64,000 bases of DNA, from assembly GCA_903951825.1 (NCBI GenBank), contig CAJBDJ010000066.1, forward strand, positions 62,001 through 126,000, in the 5' to 3' direction. Position numbers and translations under genes: made by a program. Origin of the DNA: an uncultured Pseudomonadota bacterium. GTDB lineage: Bacteria > Pseudomonadota > Gammaproteobacteria > Burkholderiales > Rhodocyclaceae. The notes beneath the pieces are model-generated. The model had not been told where the DNA came from, did not search any database, and worked only from the letters and a program-made list of their open reading frames with translations. Every line of letters starts with the position of its first letter. Position 1 is the stretch's first letter. Positions 1-7,800 of the stretch are shown here, one piece after another.

Positions 1-434
1 CCCGCTGACTCAAACAGAGCGCGATGGTTTTCCCAGGAAGGATCACTGATATAAACCTTGGCATTGGGTGTCAGGCGTTTGAGGTAATCAGCGCCAATTT
101 TCAGGGCGCCTGTCCCGCCGAGCGCCTGGGCAGTGATTACTTGCCCGTTGCTGATGAGGGCAGAGTCTTTGCCCAGAAGCAAGTTTTGCACTGCCTGATT
201 GTAGGCGGGCGCCCCCTCGATGGGTTGGTAGCCACGCGGCAGCGCAGCCTTGACGCGGGCATCTTCGGCCGCTTTTACCGCCGACAGGAGCGGAATTTTG
301 CCGTTGTCGTCAAAATAAACGCCAACGCCGAGATTGACCTTGGTGCTGCGGGTGTCGGCATTAAAAGATTCATTGAGGCCGAGAATCGGGTCACGCGGGG
401 CCAGTTCTACCGCAGCAAAGATCGACGAGGACAT
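1..434 (-). CDS. Aspartate/aromatic amino acid aminotransferase, N-terminal part
   Basis: The first 144 codons of a class I PLP-dependent aminotransferase, running off the left edge. The N-terminus reads MSSSIFAAVELAPRDPILG and is followed by NLGVGVYFDDNGKIPLL and GYQPIEGAPAYNQAVQNLL, the signature start of the AspC/TyrB family. These enzymes transfer the amino group between aspartate or aromatic amino acids and 2-oxoglutarate in the cytoplasm. The ATG at 434-432 has a GGAG Shine-Dalgarno motif 7 bases upstream. It is divergent from uvrB across 74 bases. The PLP lysine lies outside the window, so aspartate or aromatic preference cannot be decided. Confidence 0.92.
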   Translation of the reverse strand, partial: MSSSIFAAVELAPRDPILGLNESFNADTRSTKVNLGVGVYFDDNGKIPLLSAVKAAEDARVKAALPRGYQPIEGAPAYNQAVQNLLLGKDSALISNGQVITAQALGGTGALKIGADYLKRLTPNAKVYISDPSWENHRALFESA

Positions 435-508
435 AAAGACTCCATGAAATAATAAGAACAATGTTCGGACAGCAACCCTGCTGAACGCAAAAAGCGAAGA
501 ATTTTAGC

Positions 509-2581
509 ATGACAAAAACTTCACCCAATACGCCGGTAGTCTGCTTTGAGGGGAGTCCTTACCGACTTCATCAGCCATTTTTGCCGGCGGGCGATCAGCC
601 GGAGGCCATCCGACAACTGGTTGAGGGGATTGATGATGGCTTGTCGTTTCAGACCTTGTTGGGTGTGACCGGCTCCGGCAAAACCTATACCATGGCCAAC
701 GTGATTGCCCGCACCGGCCGTCCGGCGTTGATACTGGCGCCGAACAAGACCCTGGCCGCGCAGTTGTACTCGGAATTTCGGGAGTTTTTTCCGGAAAATG
801 CGGTCGAGTATTTCGTCTCTTATTACGACTATTACCAGCCTGAAGCTTACGTCCCGTCGCGTGACCTGTTCATCGAAAAGGACAGTTCGATCAACGACCA
901 TATCGAACAGATGCGACTGTCTGCCACCAAAAGCCTGATTGAGCGGCGTGACGTGGTGATTGTGGCCACTGTTTCTTGTATTTACGGCATTGGTGATCGT
1001 GACGAATATCACAACATGATCCTGACTATGCGCGTCGGCGACTGTTTGGATCAACGAACGATCGTCAAACGGCTCATCGAGATGCAATATGAGCGCAACG
1101 ATATCGATTTCCATCGCGGCACCTTTCGCGTTCGCGGTGACGTAATTGATATATTCCCGGCGGAGCATGCTGAACATGCCATTCGCGTTTCATTGTTTGA
1201 CGACGAGGTTGAAGGACTGCAGTTTTTTGACCCGCTCACCGGACACCTGTTGCAAAAAGCCCTGCGTTTCACCGTTTTCCCTGCCTCGCACTACGTCACG
1301 CCGCGCGACACGGTGGTCAGGGCTATTGAGGCAATCAAGACTGAACTTCGCGAACGTATCGACCACTTCAACGCCCATAACAAATTGGTCGAGGCGCAGC
1401 GGATTGAGCAAAGAACACGTTTTGATCTTGAATTGCTGGATCAGATCGGTTTTTGCAAAGGCATCGAAAATTACTCGCGGCATTTTTCCGGACGTCAAGC
1501 CGGCGAACCGCCGCCGACCCTGATCGATTACCTGGCTACCGATGCGCTCATGTTCATTGATGAATCCCATGTGACGATTGGTCAGGTGGGGGGGATGTAC
1601 AAAGGTGACCGCTCACGCAAGGAAAATCTAGTTGATTACGGCTTTCGCCTGCCGTCGGCGCTCGACAACCGACCGCTACAGTTCAACGAATTCGAGGCCT
1701 TGATGCGGCAAACCATTTTTGTCTCGGCAACACCGGCGGACTACGAAAACACCCACGCTGGTCAAGTAGTCGAACAACTGGTCAGACCCACCGGCCTCGT
1801 TGACCCCGAAGTGCTTGTCAAGCCGGCATCGACCCAGGTTGATGATTTGCTATCCCAGATAAAAATACGAGTTGAGCTTGGCGAGCGGGTGCTCGTCACG
1901 ACACTGACCAAGCGCATGTCGGAAGACTTGACGGATTTCCTGGCAGATAACGGGATTCGCGTACGCTACCTGCATTCGGACATTGATACGGTGGAGCGGG
2001 TCGAAATCATCCGCGATTTAAGACTGGGTGAATTTGACGTTCTGGTCGGCATCAATTTGTTGCGCGAAGGATTGGATATCCCCGAAGTTTCCCTCGTCGC
2101 CATTCTTGACGCCGACAAGGAAGGTTTTTTGCGTTCGGAACGCTCCCTGATCCAGACCATGGGGCGCGCCGCCCGCCACCTCCACGGCACGGCAATTCTC
2201 TATGCTGATAAAATCACGCAGTCGATGCAGCGCGCCATGGCTGAAACCGAGCGCCGGCGCGAAAAACAAACCGGCTTCAATGCCGAAAACGGCATTACGC
2301 CGCGTGGGGTGTCGAAGCGGATCAAAGACATTATCGATGGTGTCTATGACACTGAGTCAGTGCAAACTGAACTCAAAGCGGCACAGCAACAAGCGGTTTA
2401 TGAAGCAATGGACGAGAAGTCGGTCGCAAAGGAAATCAAGCGGCTGGAGAAGCAAATGCTGGAATGTGCTAAAAATCTGGAATTCGAAAAGGCGGCAGCG
2501 GCCCGCGATGACTTGTTCAGGTTGAAGGAACGGGTTTTCGGTGCGGCATCACATGACCGGGAGGGAGACAATACACCATGA
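509..2581 (+). CDS. uvrB: Excinuclease ABC subunit B (UvrB)
   Basis: UvrB is the damage-verification helicase of nucleotide excision repair. It is loaded by UvrA and then recruits UvrC. The 690-residue length is normal. Visible parts are Walker A GVTGSGKT at 52-59, the [12 protein letters not shown] beta-hairpin that clamps DNA, the DEAD-like box DESH at 351-354, helicase motif [11 protein letters not shown], and a C-terminal UVR motif ([18 protein letters not shown], then the [11 protein letters not shown] segment) that contacts UvrC. The stop overlaps the ATG of the phosphatase gene (ATGA), implying coupling. No CTGT-N8-ACAG LexA box is evident in the short upstream gap, so SOS control is not supported by the sequence. 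Confidence 0.99.
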   Translation: MTKTSPNTPVVCFEGSPYRLHQPFLPAGDQPEAIRQLVEGIDDGLSFQTLLGVTGSGKTYTMANVIARTGRPALILAPNKTLAAQLYSEFREFFPENAVEYFVSYYDYYQPEAYVPSRDLFIEKDSSINDHIEQMRLSATKSLIERRDVVIVATVSCIYGIGDRDEYHNMILTMRVGDCLDQRTIVKRLIEMQYERNDIDFHRGTFRVRGDVIDIFPAEHAEHAIRVSLFDDEVEGLQFFDPLTGHLLQKALRFTVFPASHYVTPRDTVVRAIEAIKTELRERIDHFNAHNKLVEAQRIEQRTRFDLELLDQIGFCKGIENYSRHFSGRQAGEPPPTLIDYLATDALMFIDESHVTIGQVGGMYKGDRSRKENLVDYGFRLPSALDNRPLQFNEFEALMRQTIFVSATPADYENTHAGQVVEQLVRPTGLVDPEVLVKPASTQVDDLLSQIKIRVELGERVLVTTLTKRMSEDLTDFLADNGIRVRYLHSDIDTVERVEIIRDLRLGEFDVLVGINLLREGLDIPEVSLVAILDADKEGFLRSERSLIQTMGRAARHLHGTAILYADKITQSMQRAMAETERRREKQTGFNAENGITPRGVSKRIKDIIDGVYDTESVQTELKAAQQQAVYEAMDEKSVAKEIKRLEKQMLECAKNLEFEKAAAARDDLFRLKERVFGAASHDREGDNTP

Positions 2582-3075
2582 GCTATCGTATCCTTTTAGT
2601 CTGTATGGGCAATATTTGCCGATCGCCAACTGCTGAAGGCGTACTCAAGGCGTTTATTGAGCGCAATCAACTGAGCGATCTCGTGGAAATCGACTCTGCC
2701 GGCACGCATGGCTACCATGTCGGTGAAGCACCCGACGGTCGAACTCAACGCGCTGCCGCCGTCCGGGGCTTTGATTTGTCTCAATTGCGCGCCCGCAAAG
2801 TTGCACGTCAGGATCTTGATTACTTTGATCTGATTCTGGCAATGGACAAAACCAACCTGGATAACCTGCAACGAATCGCTTCGCCCGACCAGAAAAACAA
2901 GCTGAAGCTCTTCATGGGCTATTCGAAAAACTACGATGACGATGAAGTGCCTGACCCCTACTACGGCCTTGGGTATGGCTTTGATCTGGTTCTCGACATG
3001 GTTGAAGATGCCTCGCAAGGCTTGATTGACGATTTGAAATCCAGATTGAAGCGAACTGCCAATGAGGGGTTGTAA
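2578..3075 (+). CDS. Low-molecular-weight protein-tyrosine phosphatase
   Basis: A cytoplasmic phosphatase of the LMW-PTP family, 165 residues. The P-loop [14 protein letters not shown] gives catalytic Cys9 and Arg15, and the general-acid loop DPYYG has Asp126. The family dephosphorylates phosphotyrosine on bacterial tyrosine kinases or host proteins. In many proteobacteria it sits with exopolysaccharide genes, but here it is coupled to uvrB by an ATGA overlap and no kinase is nearby, so the substrate is unknown. It is the last core gene before the accessory island. Confidence 0.95.
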   Translation: MSYRILLVCMGNICRSPTAEGVLKAFIERNQLSDLVEIDSAGTHGYHVGEAPDGRTQRAAAVRGFDLSQLRARKVARQDLDYFDLILAMDKTNLDNLQRIASPDQKNKLKLFMGYSKNYDDDEVPDPYYGLGYGFDLVLDMVEDASQGLIDDLKSRLKRTANEGL

Positions 3076-3292
3076 GCCTGAACCGCCGAATTTTCCGTCG
3101 CTGTTTGTCAGGTTGGAGCGCTGCAGCGAATGCGTCTCGAAATTCTCGGGGGATAGCTTGCCCATTCTTCGGCGGTGATGCAGACGGTCATCAAGCGCCT
3201 CCGGTCAGGCGCTTGCGAGCGTCAAATGCCCGACCGGCTCGGCCGCCGGCCGCACCTTGATCTCGACCGACACGGGAAACAAGTGTTTCCGG
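3076..3292. other. Gap at the left border of the island, possible gene remnants
   Basis: No complete gene is supported here. On the minus strand a short reading frame ending near 3208 reads FPVSVEIKVRPAAEPVG and so on, and is followed directly by a second frame starting MTVCITAEEW. Both look coding in style but are very short and unassigned; they may be ends of genes lost when the island formed. The eight-base arms CCGCCGAA (about 3082) and TTCGGCGG (about 3167) are inverted but about 85 bases apart, and no T-run follows, so no terminator is called. Confidence 0.3.
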
Positions 3293-3619
3293 TCACTTGG
3301 CGATGCCCAAGAACACGGCCAAGCAACGCTCTACCTCCACCAGTGCATCCGCGTCGATGCGTCCGAAGGCTGGCCCTACCTTGTTGCGCTTCACCGTCAT
3401 CGCCTTGTCCACCATGACTTGTGAGGGCTTTTGCATGCCGTTCTCGGCAGCCGGCTGAATTGTGACGCGCAACAATGGTGCGGAAACAAGCGTGCTGGTG
3501 ATGGGTAGAACCGTTGCGCTCGCGTGCTCGCTGAACTGATTGGCTTGAATTACCAAGGCGGGGCGCGGTTTGCCGAAGTCGCCTTGCATGGCGATGGTCA
3601 CAAGATCGCCGCGCGTCAT
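3293..3619 (-). CDS. MazF/PemK family endoribonuclease toxin
   Basis: A 108-residue type II toxin. It begins MTRGDLVTIAMQGDFGKPRPALVIQ, the typical SH3-like MazF start with the conserved RGD and KPRPALV segments, then PLLRVTIQPAAENG and KPSQVMVDKAMTVKRNKVG, ending AFGRIDADALVEVERCLAVFLGI. MazF enzymes cut single-stranded mRNA at short sites and stop growth until neutralised. The start overlaps the stop of the upstream antitoxin gene (ATGA), the usual antitoxin-first order. No truncation is seen, so the module may be functional. Confidence 0.9.
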   Translation of the reverse strand: MTRGDLVTIAMQGDFGKPRPALVIQANQFSEHASATVLPITSTLVSAPLLRVTIQPAAENGMQKPSQVMVDKAMTVKRNKVGPAFGRIDADALVEVERCLAVFLGIAK

Positions 3620-3840
3620 TCCGTCCAGCCGTCCACATCTGCCAATGCTTCATCCATGAACTGCTGCATGGCCGTATCGGCGCGATCAGCCTGGGCCACG
3701 AGCAGGCATTGACGGCGGCATTCCTCCGCGAAGTCCGGGCGGCGTGTATCCGGTACCCAGATTTGTACCAGGCGAAGTCCTGCCATGCGCAGCGCGTCGC
3801 GGTGCTTTTGAACGCGTGCGTTAACGTGTGTGCTTCCCAT
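3616..3840 (-). CDS. DUF3018-type antitoxin (MazE-like partner)
   Basis: A 74-residue protein that resembles the DUF3018 antitoxin family commonly found in front of MazF genes. It starts MGSTHVNARVQKHRDALRMAGLR, a basic DNA-binding-like N-terminus, followed by LVQIWVPDTRRPDF and a charged C-terminal tail that would wrap the toxin. The ATG at 3840 has a GGGG Shine-Dalgarno motif five bases upstream. It is the first gene of the pair and has a promoter with repeated 11-base elements just upstream, which fits autorepression by the complex. Confidence 0.82.
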   Translation of the reverse strand: MGSTHVNARVQKHRDALRMAGLRLVQIWVPDTRRPDFAEECRRQCLLVAQADRADTAMQQFMDEALADVDGWTE

Positions 3841-3855
3841 ATGAGCCCCTGTAAA

Positions 3856-3896
3856 GTTACATGCAACACTATGCGCGACAACTACGTTACATGCAA
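3856..3896. repeat. Two 11-base direct repeats, candidate operator
   Basis: GTTACATGCAA occurs exactly at 3856-3866 and again at 3886-3896, a 30-base period or about three helical turns. One copy forms the -35 side of the putative promoter and the other lies between the -10 and the antitoxin start. This is the arrangement expected of an operator bound cooperatively by an antitoxin complex. Binding is inferred, not shown. Confidence 0.55.
3868..3896 (-). promoter_or_regulatory. Putative promoter of the MazEF-like module
   Basis: On the minus strand TTGCAT (3896-3891) and CATAGT (3873-3868) are separated by 17 bases, a plausible sigma-70 promoter about 28 bases before the antitoxin start. Only four bases match in each hexamer, so the call depends mainly on position and spacing. 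Confidence 0.45.
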
Positions 3897-3924
3897 TAGT
3901 GGCGGAATTTTCTGGGGCTCCGGC

Positions 3925-4040
3925 TTAGAACCCCAAGCAATGGAAGACAAACACCGCTGTCGCAAACTTGACCGTGTAGACCGTCTGCTACGTGGCGCCG
4001 GCATCGTTTTCGACGACCTCCAGCATGTAGGGGGGGGGGG
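3925..4040 (-). pseudogene. Remnant of a HigB/RelE-like (phage Gp49-like, DUF891) toxin
   Basis: Read on the minus strand, 4026-3925 gives MLEVVENDAGAT, a TAG stop, then QTVYTVKFATAVFVFHCLGF and a stop. This is the central signature of the phage-derived Gp49-like toxin family (LEVVE-D-G-TYRAVYTVKFA--VFVLHCFQKK). The normal arginine codon region holds the stop, the C-terminal QKKSKRGIATPKPD part is missing, and an 11-base G run (4030-4040) interrupts the upstream side. About one third of the gene remains and no antitoxin partner is visible. It is clearly dead. Confidence 0.72.
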
Positions 4041-4127
4041 CGTGGACAGAGTGCGTCGTCCTGACGACACCGGTCACCTATCGCTAAATGATGAAAAACC
4101 AGTCTTTAGCGACATGACAAATGCCCC

Positions 4128-4156
4128 TTGTGGCGATGCATTCACAACACTAAAAT
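4128..4156 (+). promoter_or_regulatory. Putative promoter of the FitAB/VapBC-like module
   Basis: TTGTGG (4128-4133) and TAAAAT (4151-4156) are spaced by 17 bases, about 35 bases before the antitoxin ATG. The -10 matches five of six bases; the -35 matches only the conserved TTG. Confidence 0.45.
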
Positions 4157-4160
4157 GACT

Positions 4161-4181
4161 TCATTGAATACAATTCCATGA
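4161..4181. promoter_or_regulatory. Palindromic candidate operator of the FitAB/VapBC-like module
   Basis: Arms TCATTGAAT and ATTCCATGA flank a central ACA and match at eight of nine positions. The site lies just after the -10 element and overlaps the ribosome-binding region of the antitoxin. Ribbon-helix-helix antitoxins of the FitA type bind inverted repeats in their own promoter, so this is the likely autoregulatory site. Confidence 0.55.
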
Positions 4182-4190
4182 GGTGATGTT

Positions 4191-4445
4191 ATGGCAATGC
4201 TGACAGTACGCAATTTACCCGACGAAGTACATCGCGCCCTACGGATTCGCGCTGCGCAACACGGGCAAAGCACCGAGGCCGAAGTCCGCGAGATTCTGGC
4301 GATTGCAGTCAAGCCAGAGACGCGCGTTCGCCTGGGCGAAGCCTTGGTGGCGTTGGGTCGCAAGATCGGCCTGACGAACGGGGATTTCGAGGTCTTCGTC
4401 CAGGTGCGAGACAAGACGCCAGCCGAGCCGCTGAGGTTTGAATGA
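4191..4445 (+). CDS. FitA-like ribbon-helix-helix antitoxin
   Basis: An 84-residue antitoxin. MAMLTVRNLPDEVHRALRIRAA is a standard Arc/FitA ribbon-helix-helix: a short strand (LTVRNLP), then HRALRIRAAQHGQSTEAEVREIL. The rest is the toxin-binding tail. The complex would bind its own promoter through the ribbon. AGGTG precedes the ATG. The stop overlaps the toxin ATG, which couples translation and keeps the antitoxin in excess. Confidence 0.9.
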   Translation: MAMLTVRNLPDEVHRALRIRAAQHGQSTEAEVREILAIAVKPETRVRLGEALVALGRKIGLTNGDFEVFVQVRDKTPAEPLRFE

Positions 4446-4858
4446 TTGTCCTCGATACCAACGTCGTTTCCGAGGCGATGAAGCCTGAGCCGCACAAGGC
4501 CGTGCGCGCCTGGCTGAACGATCAAGCCTCCGAAACGCTGTACCTGTCTAGCGTGACGCTGGCCGAGTTGCTGTTCGGCATCGCCGCACTCCCGGCAGGC
4601 AGGCGTAAGGACATGCTGGCACAGATACTTGACGGGCTGATGGGGCTGTTCAGGGATCGGGTGCTGCCATTTGACACCGATGCCGCGCGGCGCTATGCCG
4701 AGTTGGCCGTGATGGCAAAAGCCAGCGGGCGAGGATTTCCGACACCTGACGGCTACATTGCCGCGATTGCGGCCTCGCGGGGTTTCATCGTGGCCTCACG
4801 CGACACTGCACCCTATGAGGCGGTCGGCGTATCCGTCATCAACCCGTGGGAAGTGTGA
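4442..4858 (+). CDS. FitB/VapC-like PIN-domain ribonuclease toxin
   Basis: A 138-residue PIN nuclease. The acidic metal-binding residues are in place: MIVLDTNVVSE (Asp5), the TLAELLFGIAALPAGRR segment with the conserved Glu, and PTPDGYIAAIAASRGFIVASRDTAPYEAVGVSVINPWEV with the two C-terminal acids. The C-terminal motif is typical of the FitB subgroup. Such toxins cut RNA, often tRNA, with Mg2+. The protein is full length, and with the antitoxin next to it the pair is probably intact. The next reading frame starts immediately after its stop. Confidence 0.92.
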   Translation: MIVLDTNVVSEAMKPEPHKAVRAWLNDQASETLYLSSVTLAELLFGIAALPAGRRKDMLAQILDGLMGLFRDRVLPFDTDAARRYAELAVMAKASGRGFPTPDGYIAAIAASRGFIVASRDTAPYEAVGVSVINPWEV

Positions 4859-7800
4859 GTGATGTATAAAAATTGCGAACTCAGTATCCGTGGGGCGTCT
4901 CAAGGTCGAATAGCTTGGTGTGGCTGTGGCACCCAACTCTTGCGAATTCACCGCGCCCCACTCACGCGCCTGGTTGCCGGCCAGTTTGCCCAATTACAGG
5001 CAACGGCCGACTGGGCCGACGCGCAGGGGGTGGCGATTACCGACGACGGGCGCGGCGGGCGCACCCCGTTCAACCTCACCGCCACCCAGGACAGCAATCG
5101 CTACCTGGTCGCCAACATCAACAGCACCGACCGTGGGCTGTCGACCCTGGTGCTGACACGCGATGCCAACGGCCGGGTGACCGACGCCCGGATGACGGCG
5201 ATCCCGATGAATCAGCCCGACAGCGCCATCCGCATCGACCGCCTCAACATCCAGCGCACCCAGAGCGCCGTCCTCGTCACCGTCGACGGGGTCGAGTACG
5301 CGATCGTCGGCGACGACGCGATTGCCTACAACGACGCCTATTACCGGGCGATGTACGAAGCGCCGATGTTCGTCTTCACCTCGCCCTTTGCGCCGCCCAC
5401 CGCCGTCGGCGGCAGCGCCAGCGCCAAGAAGGTCAATGTCGGTGGCAAGCTGGGCATCGTCAAAGACCCCTTCGGCCAAGCCGAATACCTCGGCGCCACC
5501 TTGCCGCTCGACGGCTACGGGATCATCAACCTGGCGCTCTCGGAAGACGGCTCGGTGCTGATCGGCCAGCTCAAGGGCGGCTACAGCGGCAACATGAACT
5601 CGCCCAACTACTTCATTCAACTCCCCAACCAGGTGCACGCCTGGGACGTCGGCGCCCTGATCGCCGCCGCCCTCGCGCAAGCCCCGCAGACGCGTCTCTC
5701 CCAGCACATCCGCCTGCCGGAGGGCGCCGAACAACTGATCTCGCCGCGCTCCGATAACCCCAACGACATCGGCAGCGGGCGGCCGATTGGGACGTTCTTT
5801 GATCCGGATCCGGTGGCCATCGACATGGTCGTGCGGATGGGCGACGTGATTGAAATCGATACCCGCAGCGACGACTTCAAGCGCCTGATTGCGCATTCCT
5901 TGCTCAAACTGCCGCCGCCCGACAGTCAGTTGCCGGCCGACAAGAACGCCATTGCGGCGAAAGCGACGGAGATCGCACAATTGATGGCGGCGATTTCGGT
6001 TGCCGGACTTCCCCTGGAAAATGACGACGTCCGCAATCTCTCTCAAAACAAAGAACGCGGCATCACCCTGCTGACCAACCCAGACCACAGCCTGTTGACC
6101 CGCGACGCCAGCGGAACCAACATCGGCCGCTTCTTCGCGCTGGCCAACCTGAGCGACCAGGATCGTCGCGACGCAGATGGCAAGATCATTGAAGCCGACA
6201 TCAAAAAGCTGCGGGCCGGGCTGGCGCTGGGGGACAAATGGGGCACCGTTCGCCTCAATTACACGCTGAGCAGGCCGCTCGCCGGGCAAAAGGCGGGTGA
6301 CAATGTCGTGACCTTGAAGATCACGGCCAAAGACTACGCCAGCGTCGCCAACCCCTTCGTAGGCGACCGGCCGCTCGATAACCCGGGGTACTCCACAATC
6401 GAGTTTGTTGGAACGAAAGGCGTCGCCGACCCAGTGAACGCCGCGCGTGTCGAACAGCGGTTGAAATACCTGGGGTACGGCCTGTCGTCCATGACCCACG
6501 AAGAAATTGTGGTCGATGGAGCGATCAAACCCAATGAGCAAAAGGTACTCAGCCAGTTTGCCCAGATCGTTGCCGGTCAAACCACCTATTCTGCGAGCTA
6601 CCAATTTCCGGCCATCACCGGCGACAGCAGCAACAGCGTATTCACCTGGCTCAACGCCTACAACGCGCCGCACTGGATGGATTTCAGTTCGGCCTTGAAG
6701 GGCAAAGGCGCCCTCGCTGCCGGCTGGGTCAACCAGGTTGAGGCCGGCAAGAGCACCCAAGGCACGAGCTGGATTTACGACCTGATGGTGGCAACACAAG
6801 CCCAGACCACGGCCAACCGTCGTGTTGCCGAGGAAGCCCGGCTGCAGTTCAAGGGCGCCGGGGAATTGGGTGTCATGCTCAATCTCGGGATCAACGAGAG
6901 ATACGTCTCGAAAACCAATCAGGACAGGGTGTCCGGCAAGGATGTCGTTCTCGGCTTGACGACCGATACGCCCCCCGCCGTGATTAGCGAAGCCGGCCAG
7001 GCGGCTTACCGGAACAAGCAGTGGAATGCCGCCAATGCCCAGGCCTTGGCCGGGTTGCTGGGAAATCCGAGCCTGGACAAGGCGGCCAACCCGACGAACC
7101 AGCAAGGCGACGCGCTCAAGGATTTCCTGGCTATCTACAGCGCCATGCTCAATGACAACCAGAGCGGCAACGGGATCGGCTGGGACGATATCCAGATCGC
7201 CAGCGCCGGCGACAAGGCGAAGATCAAGGAGGCTCTGTTTGGTAAGGGAGACCCGACCAGTGGCGGGTTGATTGATGCAAAGAACATCCTGCTCGGCGGC
7301 ACGGCAGCACCGTTGGGATCAATGATGACGGCGGAGTCGTTGGCGGCGTTTATGAATCCGGACGGTAAGACCAAGGGGGTGGATTACGCCGCCTGGGTCA
7401 AGCCGTTGCAGAAGGCCATGGCTGAGTTTGGCATCAATACGCCGCAACGTATCGCGGCTTACCTGGCGCAGGTGAAGCAGGAAACAGGTGGCTTAGCAAG
7501 TATGACGGAGAGGATCGGGCCGTATCGCGTCAGAGTACTGATCGACACGTTCAGCGGAATGTTTGGCGGAAAACAACTAACGCGCGAACAGCGTTTCAGC
7601 AATCTTCAGATTTTTATGAAAGATGTACTTGGGTTGACCGTCTTGGAAGGCAAGAAATTGTCTGACCCTGGGGTTGAAGAGTACAAACCTAGTGAAGCTG
7701 TTTGGGATACGGTCAAGGACAAATTCGCCGATTACTATTTATCCGAAGACAAAGGCACTAAAGGTATTCCGAAAGGCAATGGGAAAGCTGTAGACAAGAT

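Noticed and set aside
435-508. LexA (SOS) box before uvrB
   Set aside because: No CTGT-N8-ACAG pattern; GTTC and GAAC words are present but not at a known spacing for this group.
3222-3881. A 219-codon minus-strand frame over the MazEF-like pair
   Set aside because: It overlaps both toxin and antitoxin genes in another frame and has no family features.
4994-7105. A 703-codon open frame antisense to the giant island protein
   Set aside because: It is a shadow of a GC-rich gene: no domain signature, unnatural residue mix, and the sense strand carries recognisable motifs.
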